A stretch of 62,994 nucleotides of DNA, from assembly GCA_902527245.1 (NCBI GenBank), contig CABZOI010000011.1, positions 1 to 62,994 of the forward strand, written 5' to 3'. This DNA is from an uncultured SAR92 cluster bacterium (GTDB lineage: Bacteria; Pseudomonadota; Gammaproteobacteria; Pseudomonadales; Porticoccaceae). The notes under the pieces are model-generated. The model worked only from the letters and a program-made list of their open reading frames with translations, was not told where the DNA came from and searched no databases. Shown piece after piece: positions 45,543 through 53,974 of this stretch. The translations under genes and the position numbers were made by a program. The stretch's first letter is position 1; each line of letters opens with the position of its first letter.

Positions 45543-46781
45543 ATGTCCGCCTTTAGACTCGCAATTTCAATTTGGCCATTATTTTTTGGCTTAGCTCTCA
45601 TCGGAATTTCAATAGGAATGCAAGGCAGTCTTTTAGGTATCAGAGCTGAGTTAGAAGGCTTCAATGATTTCCTAATTGGATTTTTAATGTCCGCATATTT
45701 TGGTGGCTTTTTACTTGGTTCATTATTGGCGCCCAAACATATTAAACGAGTTGGACATATCAGAATATTCGGCGCGCTCTCTGCAATTGCATCAATTACA
45801 ATATTGGCGCATGCAATATTTGTAAATCCATGGGTATGGATATTAATGAGATTTTTATCTGGTTTTGCTTTCTCAACTATTTATGTGGTTGCAGAAAGCT
45901 GGTTGAATAGCGCAACAAACCAATCTTATCGCGGACAAGTACTATCAATTTATGCAACCACTCTTCTGTCTGGGATTTGCATTGGACAATTTTTGTTGAC
46001 TTTTGGTGATCCCTATAAATTAGATCTATTCATTTCAATATCACTAATAATAAGCATTGCAGCAATTCCAATTCTACTATCTGGCGTTAAAAGTCCATTC
46101 TTGGAAGAGAGCAGTCGAATAACTATTTGGATTCTTTGGAAGAAAACAAAAGTCGGCGTCATAGCTATCGCGCTATCACAATGGGTTAGTGGCATAATTT
46201 TTGGCATGGGAGCAGTTTATGCAATTAAAAATGGCTACGATCAGAATCAAGTTGCTTACTTTATGGGAGCTATAATGATGGGAGGAATGATAATTCAATG
46301 GCCACTTGGGAAACTGTCTGACAAATTTGATAGAAGATGGATTATCGGCTTATCGAGCATACTGGCAAGTATTTTTGCATTTCTTATCTTTTCTATGACT
46401 ACAGTTAATCACGTGTACTATTTAACCACATTTCTTTTTGGTGGTTTTGCACTTTCGTTGTACTCAATAATTGTGGCATTCACGAATGATCATCTAAAAC
46501 CTGATGAGATAACATCTGCAAGTGGAACAATTATTTTAATTGGTGGAATCGCATCCATGATCGGTCCTATTTCGGCTGTATTTTGGTTTAATATTTTTGG
46601 TCCAGAAAGCTTATTTTTGTTGTTCTCATGCAGTCTTATAGGAATCGGTTTAATCAGCATCGTCAGAGTGCTTACAATTCCTGCACTTCCGAAACGATAC
46701 AAGGTTGAAAGCATCATCCAGGTTGCTCCTAATCCTGTTGGAACAATACTAAATCAAGATAATGAATCAAGTAAAAACTGA
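45543..46781 (+). CDS. Major facilitator superfamily transporter, YcaD-like
   Basis: A 412-residue, about 12-helix permease. It starts with SIWPLFFGLALIGISIGMQGSLLGIRAELEGF, typical of YcaD-like MFS proteins, then GFLMSAYFGGFLLGSLLAPKHIKRVGH (loop 2-3 motif) and the second half MGGMIIQWPLGKLSDKFDRRWI. The substrate is unknown. ATG 45543 has AAGG 8 bases upstream; a TTG at 45519 is less likely. The last 20 residues are hydrophilic. It is followed by the exonuclease gene after 63 bases. Confidence 0.88.
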   Translation: MSAFRLAISIWPLFFGLALIGISIGMQGSLLGIRAELEGFNDFLIGFLMSAYFGGFLLGSLLAPKHIKRVGHIRIFGALSAIASITILAHAIFVNPWVWILMRFLSGFAFSTIYVVAESWLNSATNQSYRGQVLSIYATTLLSGICIGQFLLTFGDPYKLDLFISISLIISIAAIPILLSGVKSPFLEESSRITIWILWKKTKVGVIAIALSQWVSGIIFGMGAVYAIKNGYDQNQVAYFMGAIMMGGMIIQWPLGKLSDKFDRRWIIGLSSILASIFAFLIFSMTTVNHVYYLTTFLFGGFALSLYSIIVAFTNDHLKPDEITSASGTIILIGGIASMIGPISAVFWFNIFGPESLFLLFSCSLIGIGLISIVRVLTIPALPKRYKVESIIQVAPNPVGTILNQDNESSKN

Positions 46782-46844
46782 AAACTCGAAAACACCGAAC
46801 ATCCGAAATTATCGTAAACAAATGTATAGATTTAATTTAACACT

Positions 46845-48374
46845 ATGCAATTAGATTATTTTGATAGCTCATCAAATGCTCTCTCTTCAGGTTTTCCCGA
46901 AAAGATGATGCTATTTGATTGTGAAACAACTGGTGGAAATCCCAAGTATCACAGAATTATCGAAATAGGTTTAATAATCATTGAAAAAGGCTGCGTGATT
47001 GAGAGATGGCAAAGTTTCGTTAACCCACATGTGGAGGTGCCGGAATTAATCACCCGAATTACTGGCATTAATACAAAAATGGTTGAGGATGCTCCATCAT
47101 TTATGGAAATCGCTCATACACTTGAAAAATTCACATCTGACCGGATATTTATTGCTCATAACGCAAAATTTGATTTTGGCTTTTTAAAAAATGAATTCGA
47201 CCGAGTGGGGATCAAATTTAATCCAAAAATTCTCTGCTCAGTGAAGCTTAGTCGAGGTTTATATCCAAACATTAAAGGCCATGGACTTAGTGCAATCATA
47301 AAACGATTCGATCTTCCAATAATGAATCGTCATAGGGCTCTTGATGATGCCGAGATGATCTTAGAATTTTTTATGCGTATTTCTGGTATCTTTGACGAAG
47401 GTACGATCAAAACGGCGTGTGACTCACAATATAAACGTCCATCAATACCGCCTAACTTAGCACACTCTGAAGTTGAAAAACTTCCCAAAAAACCCGGGGT
47501 TTACTACTTTTATGACAAAAATGGTGTCCTTTTATATGTAGGTAAGAGCATAAATATTTTTCACAGGGTGATGTCACACTTTTATTCGGATCACAAAAAT
47601 TCCAAAGACTTTAAACTTAACTTGAAAATTTCACATATTAACTTTACGGAAACACCCTCAGATTTTAGTGCTCAACTTCTCGAAAGCAGAGAGATAAAAA
47701 ATCTTAACCCGATTTACAATCATCGCCTAAAGAAATCAAAATATCTGTATCAAATAAAAACAAAGACAAACTCGTTTGGGTATAAAGAATTAGATATTGA
47801 TAAAATCATAACGAAAAATGAGGTTCAAGCAGATCGATATGGTCTCTTCAGATCTTTCACGCACGCAAAAAAACAAATCTTAAAATTATCTGATGAACAT
47901 AATTTGTGTTTCCAGCTCTCCTGTCTTGAAAAAAATAACAACAAACCCTGTTTCAGGACTCAGTTAAACAAGTGCGGAGGCGCCTGTAGTCAAAAAGAAA
48001 ATAAAGATGATTACAATGCTCGAGTAGATCTTGCGATGGTCAAATATCAAATGCATGTCTGGCCTTATCCAGGACCTATTTTAATTGAAGAGAGAAATTC
48101 TGATCACAAATCATTAAAAACGTACCATCTTGTCAATAATTGGATATATATAGGCGAGATAAAAGATGAAGATGACTTCTTCAACTATGGTTTATCCGGA
48201 TATTTTAGTCCAGTCTTAACAATACCCTCTGAGAGAATAAAGACACTAAATCAATTTGAGTTTGACCTTGACACCTACCATATCTTAGTGAGATTTCTTC
48301 TCAATAAAGTTAAAAACGATAATCTTACCGTATTCTCAATTTCTAAAATCATAGACAACCAAAAAGGATTATAA
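46845..48374 (+). CDS. DEDDh exonuclease fused to a UvrC/Cho-like GIY-YIG nuclease domain
   Basis: A 509-residue two-nuclease protein. Residues about 20-190 form a DnaQ-type exonuclease: LFDCETTGGNPKYHRIIEIG (Exo I), FIAHNAKFDFGFLKNEF (Exo II) and HRALDDAEMILEFF (Exo III with His). Residues about 210-300 form a GIY-YIG domain (LPKKPGVYYFYDKNGVLLYVGKS) with UvrC-like EIKNLNPIYNHRLKK. The rest holds the cysteine segment CFRTQLNKCGGACSQ but no UvrB-binding or RNase H domain. Comparable fusions occur in other bacteria, perhaps in repair. Starts ATG 46845 and ends before the M3 gene. Confidence 0.88.
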   Translation: MQLDYFDSSSNALSSGFPEKMMLFDCETTGGNPKYHRIIEIGLIIIEKGCVIERWQSFVNPHVEVPELITRITGINTKMVEDAPSFMEIAHTLEKFTSDRIFIAHNAKFDFGFLKNEFDRVGIKFNPKILCSVKLSRGLYPNIKGHGLSAIIKRFDLPIMNRHRALDDAEMILEFFMRISGIFDEGTIKTACDSQYKRPSIPPNLAHSEVEKLPKKPGVYYFYDKNGVLLYVGKSINIFHRVMSHFYSDHKNSKDFKLNLKISHINFTETPSDFSAQLLESREIKNLNPIYNHRLKKSKYLYQIKTKTNSFGYKELDIDKIITKNEVQADRYGLFRSFTHAKKQILKLSDEHNLCFQLSCLEKNNNKPCFRTQLNKCGGACSQKENKDDYNARVDLAMVKYQMHVWPYPGPILIEERNSDHKSLKTYHLVNNWIYIGEIKDEDDFFNYGLSGYFSPVLTIPSERIKTLNQFEFDLDTYHILVRFLLNKVKNDNLTVFSISKIIDNQKGL

Positions 48375-48407
48375 TATCTAACTTTTAGATCCTTGGGTAC
48401 ACTCAAA

Positions 48408-50444
48408 ATGACTATGAAATCACATACTCCTGTATTAGCAAGCATCTTAGTTACTGCAACACTACTGATTGGATGTTCGCAAAAGGATAAAGAAGAAATC
48501 TCCCTTACAGATATAGATTCCAGCATCTCGACAGCGCTTGATGGATGGAACTATAAAATTGAACCTAGCGACTTAGCCCAAATTTGTCACGACGTGATGA
48601 ATTCGTCTAAAAATATGCTCAAAAAAATTGAAGATGATATAAGCAAACCAACGTTGTCTTCTGTTTTTACTCCATACGATGAGATGGGTAAAAATCTGCA
48701 AAAAATCCAACATGTTTGGTATATGAAATCAGTTCATCCAGATGCTGAATTAAGAGATGTAGCGACGGAGTGTGCACAAGAATACTCAAGTTTTGCAACT
48801 GAGGTTAATTTATCACGAAAACTTTATGACCGAATTGCTTTGATAGATCAGACTAATTTGACTAATTCAGAAAAGCTTATGTTGGACAGGAGGTTAAAGG
48901 ATTTCAAAAAAAGTGGTGTGGATAAATCTGTAGAAATACGAGAAAGAGTAAAAAAATTAAATTTAGAAATTACAGAAATAGGGAATAGTTTTGATCAAGC
49001 AATCCGCGAAGATACGAGGTTTGTTGAAACAACAATAGAGAAGCTGGCTGGACTCCCAGGCGACTATATCGCTGCAAAAAAAGCGGATGAAAACGGTATC
49101 ATAAGAGTAAGCACAGACTACCCTGATTATTTCCCGGTAATGCAATATGCGCATGATGATAATCTAAGAAAGGAGCTTTACATTGCCTCCAAATCCATCG
49201 GATCACCTAGCAATTCTCAAAACCTTTTAAAGCTTATTAAAAAAAGACACGAATTAGCTAACTTACTAGGTTATGAAAATTATGCAGCACTAGCAATGGA
49301 TGGTTTGATGATAAAATCACCTGACAGAGCAAAAGTATTTTTAAATGATCTTGGTCAAGCCGTAAAAAAAGCTGCCAAAAAGGACTTATCAATACTACTA
49401 AAAAAACAAAAAGAAATTGATCCTAATTCAGAAGAGGTGCAGGCTTGGCAGAGTAGTTACCTTTCTAACTTAATTAGAGAGGAATCATATTCGCTCGATG
49501 CAAAAGAGGTGCGAACATATTTTCACTTTGATAAGGTTCAAAATGGCATATTTAAGTTAACTGAAAACTTATTTGACGTAGAAATAGTGCCTTGGAAAAC
49601 AGAAACTTGGCATGATGATGTCACCGCTTGGGAGGTTAGGGAAAATGGCCTGGCACTAGGTCGATTTTACCTTGATATGCATCCAAGGCCAGATAAGTAC
49701 AAACATGCCGCTCATTGGACGCTAAGATCTGGACTCGCAAACTCAGAACAAATCCCATTATCCGGGCTCGCAACAAACTTTCCAAAAGATTATATGGAGC
49801 ATAATCAAGTTGAAACTTATCTTCATGAATTTGGGCACCTTTTGCATAATATGTTTTCAGGGACGCAACCATGGCTTGATCTCACTGGGATGTCAATGGA
49901 GCGTGATTTTGTAGAGGCTCCATCTCAGATGCTAGAGGAGTGGATTTGGGATCAACAAACATTACAAAATTTTGCAACCAATGACGATGGTGAAGCAATC
50001 CCTCAAACACTAATTGATAAAATGAATAGTGCGCGAAACTTTACCAAGGCAATGGGAACAGCGCAGCAACTTTTCTACTCTAATATCTCGCTTTTTTACT
50101 ACTCAACAAACCCAGATGAAATCGATCTTTTAACTGTGCTGCGTGACCTTCAAGAAAAATATTCACCTTATCCGTATGCCGATGGAACATATTTTTATAA
50201 TAATTTTGGGCATCTTAATGGTTACTCATCGAATTACTATATTTATCAATGGTCTCTTGCAATCGCTACAGATTTATTTAGTAGGTTCAAAGATGAGGGT
50301 CTTAACAATGCTGAAGTCTCAAAAGAATATAGAACAAAAATATTAGGTTCTGCAGGTTCAAAACCTGCGGATGAATTCATTGAAGATTTTCTGGGGAGAC
50401 CTTTCTCAACAGATGCGTATATAGAGCTTCTTACAAATCTATAA
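48408..50444 (+). CDS. M3-family zinc metallopeptidase lipoprotein (oligopeptidase)
   Basis: A 678-residue thimet-type oligopeptidase. The signal with lipobox (VTATLLIGCS; lipidated Cys22) places it at the membrane, unlike the cytoplasmic PrlC/Dcp enzymes. The zinc site is HEFGHLLHNMF, with the downstream Glu in LEEWIWD, and the helical N-terminal half is typical. M3 enzymes cut short peptides. ATG 48408 is chosen over a TTG at 48393, but no strong Shine-Dalgarno is seen. It is followed closely by the convergent esterase gene (19-base gap). Confidence 0.92.
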   Translation: MTMKSHTPVLASILVTATLLIGCSQKDKEEISLTDIDSSISTALDGWNYKIEPSDLAQICHDVMNSSKNMLKKIEDDISKPTLSSVFTPYDEMGKNLQKIQHVWYMKSVHPDAELRDVATECAQEYSSFATEVNLSRKLYDRIALIDQTNLTNSEKLMLDRRLKDFKKSGVDKSVEIRERVKKLNLEITEIGNSFDQAIREDTRFVETTIEKLAGLPGDYIAAKKADENGIIRVSTDYPDYFPVMQYAHDDNLRKELYIASKSIGSPSNSQNLLKLIKKRHELANLLGYENYAALAMDGLMIKSPDRAKVFLNDLGQAVKKAAKKDLSILLKKQKEIDPNSEEVQAWQSSYLSNLIREESYSLDAKEVRTYFHFDKVQNGIFKLTENLFDVEIVPWKTETWHDDVTAWEVRENGLALGRFYLDMHPRPDKYKHAAHWTLRSGLANSEQIPLSGLATNFPKDYMEHNQVETYLHEFGHLLHNMFSGTQPWLDLTGMSMERDFVEAPSQMLEEWIWDQQTLQNFATNDDGEAIPQTLIDKMNSARNFTKAMGTAQQLFYSNISLFYYSTNPDEIDLLTVLRDLQEKYSPYPYADGTYFYNNFGHLNGYSSNYYIYQWSLAIATDLFSRFKDEGLNNAEVSKEYRTKILGSAGSKPADEFIEDFLGRPFSTDAYIELLTNL

Positions 50445-50463
50445 AACAAACTTGCTATAAAAA

Positions 50464-52038
50464 TTATAAATACTGGCAGAATTTCTCGCTTGGATGAGAT
50501 TCAGTTTTATAATTATCTCCAAGATAAAAAACAGTTCGCTCTGGGACTTCGAAGCTTTGCCAGTGCTCCAATGTGTCGTCATTGGGGTCACCAAACTTAG
50601 CAAAATTAGTCCAATATTTTTGCAAATCTCTTGTCAAATCACGGTCTTTTTTGACAGTGAGCAACCAATCATCATGTTTATCAAAAACATATGGAAGCTC
50701 AGCTCCATGATATGCACCCATGCTCGCTGCAACAGCATTGACACGCTTTCTAGTAAAGTAATAGAACCAAACCGTACTACCCGATGTCTTCGCAGTTTTT
50801 GCTAGCAAGAGGGAGGGACATGCAAAAATCTTTGCACTCATCAGGCTATCAATTGTTTCAAGATCACTTTTTTCTTTATCAATCAGGAATTTCAAGGACG
50901 ATAATGATTCTTTCTCTACCTGAGTTTCAAGCCAAGTATCCAATAATTGATTTTCGTCAACATACATTAGCCACTCATTTTCATTTGATCCGATAATTAA
51001 ATTCTTACCGCCAAGCTGCATAATGAAATCATTTAAACTTGTATCCCTAAATAAGCTCTGATCATCAATCACAGGTGTAAAACGATGGTTGCTGAAAACA
51101 ACCTCGGCAGCTTTTAGTATCTCATTTGAGTCTAATTCTCGTAATTTATCTATTGGATTTTCACTCACTTCATCAATTAAGTATTCTTCGAACTTAATTC
51201 CTAAAGGATCATGTTCAGATTTATGTGGTATTTCTGAAAATGAAAAACCTCCACTTTGGAATATTATTTTTGAAAATAATTGTGAAGAATGTGGAGAAGC
51301 CACCATAAATCCAGCCGCACTTGCACCTACTGACTCCCCCATAATTGTGATATTTTTTTTGTCAATACCCAAGTTATCCGCATTTTTATGAATCCAGTTT
51401 AGTGCATGAATTTGATCTAATAGACCAAAATTTGCACTTTTAAGTTGTGGATGTGAAAAATAGCCAAAGACGCCAAGTCTATATGCAATTGATATTAAGA
51501 TCACACCATGCTTGGCGAAGTTATCTCCAACATAGTTTGGCTCAAACGACCAGCCACCTTTGTTACTGCCACCATGAATGTAAACGATGGTTGGTAGTTT
51601 TTCACTTTCATTAAGACCAGCAGGCCTCCATATATTCAAATACAAACAATCTTCACTTGTTTTTGGATTTTTAATTACATCTGGTTCACTTCCAAAATTT
51701 TGAGCTACAGTTCGATACCAATTGTAGATATGAGGTCCCTGCATGCAAGATGCTCCATATGATTGAACCTTTCTTACTTTATCCGAGTGATTGGGCATTA
51801 TTGGTGGCGACCACCGTAATTCATTTACCGGGGGCTCAGCAAAAGGAACACCCAAAAACGATTCAGTATCAGTTAATTCATCGTACAGCCCGATAATACT
51901 TAATCCGGAACTTAATTTTATCTCGGGGTTATAATCCGAATGAGTTTGTATAGAGAAGAATAATCCAAGCAATATTAGTAAACTGAATTTGGATAAAACT
52001 TTCAAAAATACATAAATTAATTTTCTACAATAAATCAT
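50464..52038 (-). CDS. Type B carboxylesterase, secreted
   Basis: A 524-residue alpha/beta hydrolase of the carboxylesterase/cholinesterase group. It has a signal or anchor (FSLLILLGLFFSIQTHS), then SFLGVPFAEPPVNELRW, EDCLYLNIW, YIHGGSNKGGW, and the nucleophile elbow GESVGASAAG (Ser in GxSxG). A possible catalytic His is in AYHGAELPYVF. The ATG at 52038 is preferred over a TTG at 52053. The substrate is unknown: probably an ester of moderate size outside the cytoplasm. The next gene upstream is separated by 67 bases. Confidence 0.9.
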   Translation of the reverse strand: MIYCRKLIYVFLKVLSKFSLLILLGLFFSIQTHSDYNPEIKLSSGLSIIGLYDELTDTESFLGVPFAEPPVNELRWSPPIMPNHSDKVRKVQSYGASCMQGPHIYNWYRTVAQNFGSEPDVIKNPKTSEDCLYLNIWRPAGLNESEKLPTIVYIHGGSNKGGWSFEPNYVGDNFAKHGVILISIAYRLGVFGYFSHPQLKSANFGLLDQIHALNWIHKNADNLGIDKKNITIMGESVGASAAGFMVASPHSSQLFSKIIFQSGGFSFSEIPHKSEHDPLGIKFEEYLIDEVSENPIDKLRELDSNEILKAAEVVFSNHRFTPVIDDQSLFRDTSLNDFIMQLGGKNLIIGSNENEWLMYVDENQLLDTWLETQVEKESLSSLKFLIDKEKSDLETIDSLMSAKIFACPSLLLAKTAKTSGSTVWFYYFTRKRVNAVAASMGAYHGAELPYVFDKHDDWLLTVKKDRDLTRDLQKYWTNFAKFGDPNDDTLEHWQSFEVPERTVFYLGDNYKTESHPSEKFCQYL

Positions 52039-52105
52039 CGGTATTTCACACAAATTTTATAAATTCATTAAGTGAGGAGTATGCAGAAATAAACTCTGAT
52101 TCTAT

Positions 52106-52567
52106 TCACTCAACATTGATATATATTGGTTCTGAAATAATTGGAGGAGTATGTGGTATGTGAACGTGATTACCCAAAAGCATCTGCAACTTGTGTTGAC
52201 CTTTGGGGAGTGAGATAACTGTGCTTGTTTGACCCTTTCCAAAGTGAATAAAATTATCATTTGCAGGTATTGGCATAGATAAATCTGGCAAATTTTCTAC
52301 GTTAATTAGCAAATGATGATGTCCCGAATTGGGTATTAACTCACCAGCCGGTTTTACTAAAACATTCTTCGCCCCAAAAATAATCTCAATGGTATCACTG
52401 TCTTTTAAAAAAAACTTTTCACCGTCTAGTGGCTTAATAAAAAAAACTTGAGCATCCTTTGCTGCAACATTATTCATTGCAAAATTATCATGATCATCCG
52501 AATGAGTGACCATCGAAAAAATCGAACTCAAAACCAAAAGATGAGGCAACAACAATACTTTATTCAT
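52106..52567 (-). CDS. DUF4399 secreted protein
   Basis: A 153-residue protein with an N-terminal signal peptide (LLLPHLLVLSSIFSMVTHSDD) and a beta-rich core characteristic of DUF4399: VFFIKPLDGEKF, FGAKNVLVKPAGELIPNSGHHHLLINVENLP, FGKGQTSTVISLPKGQHKLQMLLGNHVHIPHTPPIISEPI. The His-rich segments might bind metal. The function is unknown in the literature I know. It is located between the spinster-like MFS gene (65-base gap) and the esterase, all on the minus strand. Confidence 0.88.
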   Translation of the reverse strand: MNKVLLLPHLLVLSSIFSMVTHSDDHDNFAMNNVAAKDAQVFFIKPLDGEKFFLKDSDTIEIIFGAKNVLVKPAGELIPNSGHHHLLINVENLPDLSMPIPANDNFIHFGKGQTSTVISLPKGQHKLQMLLGNHVHIPHTPPIISEPIYINVE

Positions 52568-52632
52568 TCTGACTTCCTTTAATAATCATCAATATTTAGT
52601 ACGATAAAGCCTAATCATTTAGTTTTTTCTGA

Positions 52633-53955
52633 TCAACCGTGACTTTGTGAAAGTTTGGCATTTCTCTCTTCCGCATTCCGCCAATCCCTCGGCAATATTT
52701 TAGACACTAACACGAAACTTACTATTGACGGGATCAGCACCAAATAAGTAAACGTCATCGCCAAACGCGTGGCATGTAATTCAGAGGCATCAGTTTTGAA
52801 GAAGTCTATTAGCCAGCCTGCAAAGGTTGGGCCTCCTCCTAAAGCAATCATGTTTAGAATAAAAAAGAAAAGCGCAGTAGACATTGCCCGCTGATTTATT
52901 GGAGCCAATGTTTGCGCTATTGCAAAGCAAGGACCAAAATATATCCCTGAAAAGAATAATAAAGCAGTTACGAGTATCAAATGTAAGTTAACTGATGGAA
53001 CCCAAAAACATAAAACGCCCAAAGGGAACGTTAAAATAACTGCGATTGCTGGGAGCCAACCATAAGCCTTAATGTTTTTTGCTCCCCATCTATCAGCGAT
53101 TCGTGCACCAATAAAAGTTCCCCCAGCATAGGTTGTGCCATTCATAATACCGAGAATTATAAGCAAAAGCTTAAAATCATATGTTGGATCAAGTAGGAGT
53201 AAATACTTAGTTTGGAAGGCTGCAAATGCGTATGCAACAAAGGATCCAAATGCAATTCCAAAACACATGCCCCACCAAGACGGTATGCTCAGAAGTGTTT
53301 TTAATGACTCTAAAAATGGTGGCTGCTTTACCTTTGCGACTTGCTCCATTTCCATGCTTCCCCTTTGTGGTTCCCGAATTACTAGTCGAACAACCAGTGC
53401 TAGTGCAATACCGGCTAACCCAAGAATCACAAATATCCTTCTCCAGTCAACGGCATCACTAGACGATCCAATTAGTGATGCAGTTACTAAATAAGCGGCC
53501 ATTACTCCAAAAGGAATCCCCATAGAATATACGCCGAGTGCACTCGCCCTTTCCTCCTTTGAATATAGATCTGAAATTATAGAATGGGAGGGAGGACTTC
53601 CTCCGGCCTCACCTATACCAACACCCATTCGAGCTAAGCTTATCTGCAAATAATTACCCGCTAATCCAAAAAGTGCAGTAAATCCACTCCATGTTGCCAA
53701 TGCGATTGAAACAATGTTTACCCGATTAAATCTATCCGCCAGCCATGCAATTGGGATGGCGACAAACGTATAAAATAAAGCAAAGTAAAATCCTGTTAGC
53801 AAGCCTAGTTGAGTATTCGTTAAATTTAAATCTTGTTGGATAAATGGCGCCAAGATACCCACAATCTGACGATCAATGAAGTTAAAGCTGTAAACTACCG
53901 TCAATAAAATCAATACCATTGTGCGATAGCTATTATTTTTATTATTTTGTTTCAT
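52633..53955 (-). CDS. MFS transporter, spinster (Spns)-like
   Basis: A 440-residue 12-helix transporter. Diagnostic segments include YSFNFIDRQIVGILAPFIQQDLNLTNTQLG at the N-terminus, AIPIAWLADRFNRVNIVSIAL (motif A), RMGVGIGEAGGSPPSHSIISDLYS and RADGWGAKNI-like IGARIADRWGAKNIKAYGW. Bacterial Spns-like proteins are common near catabolic genes in marine heterotrophs; reported substrates vary from lipids to organic acids. It begins 19 bases after the oligopeptidase gene, so the two may be cotranscribed. Confidence 0.9.
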   Translation of the reverse strand: MKQNNKNNSYRTMVLILLTVVYSFNFIDRQIVGILAPFIQQDLNLTNTQLGLLTGFYFALFYTFVAIPIAWLADRFNRVNIVSIALATWSGFTALFGLAGNYLQISLARMGVGIGEAGGSPPSHSIISDLYSKEERASALGVYSMGIPFGVMAAYLVTASLIGSSSDAVDWRRIFVILGLAGIALALVVRLVIREPQRGSMEMEQVAKVKQPPFLESLKTLLSIPSWWGMCFGIAFGSFVAYAFAAFQTKYLLLLDPTYDFKLLLIILGIMNGTTYAGGTFIGARIADRWGAKNIKAYGWLPAIAVILTFPLGVLCFWVPSVNLHLILVTALLFFSGIYFGPCFAIAQTLAPINQRAMSTALFFFILNMIALGGGPTFAGWLIDFFKTDASELHATRLAMTFTYLVLIPSIVSFVLVSKILPRDWRNAEERNAKLSQSHG

Positions 53956-53974
53956 AATGGTAGGCCCCTTTTAG

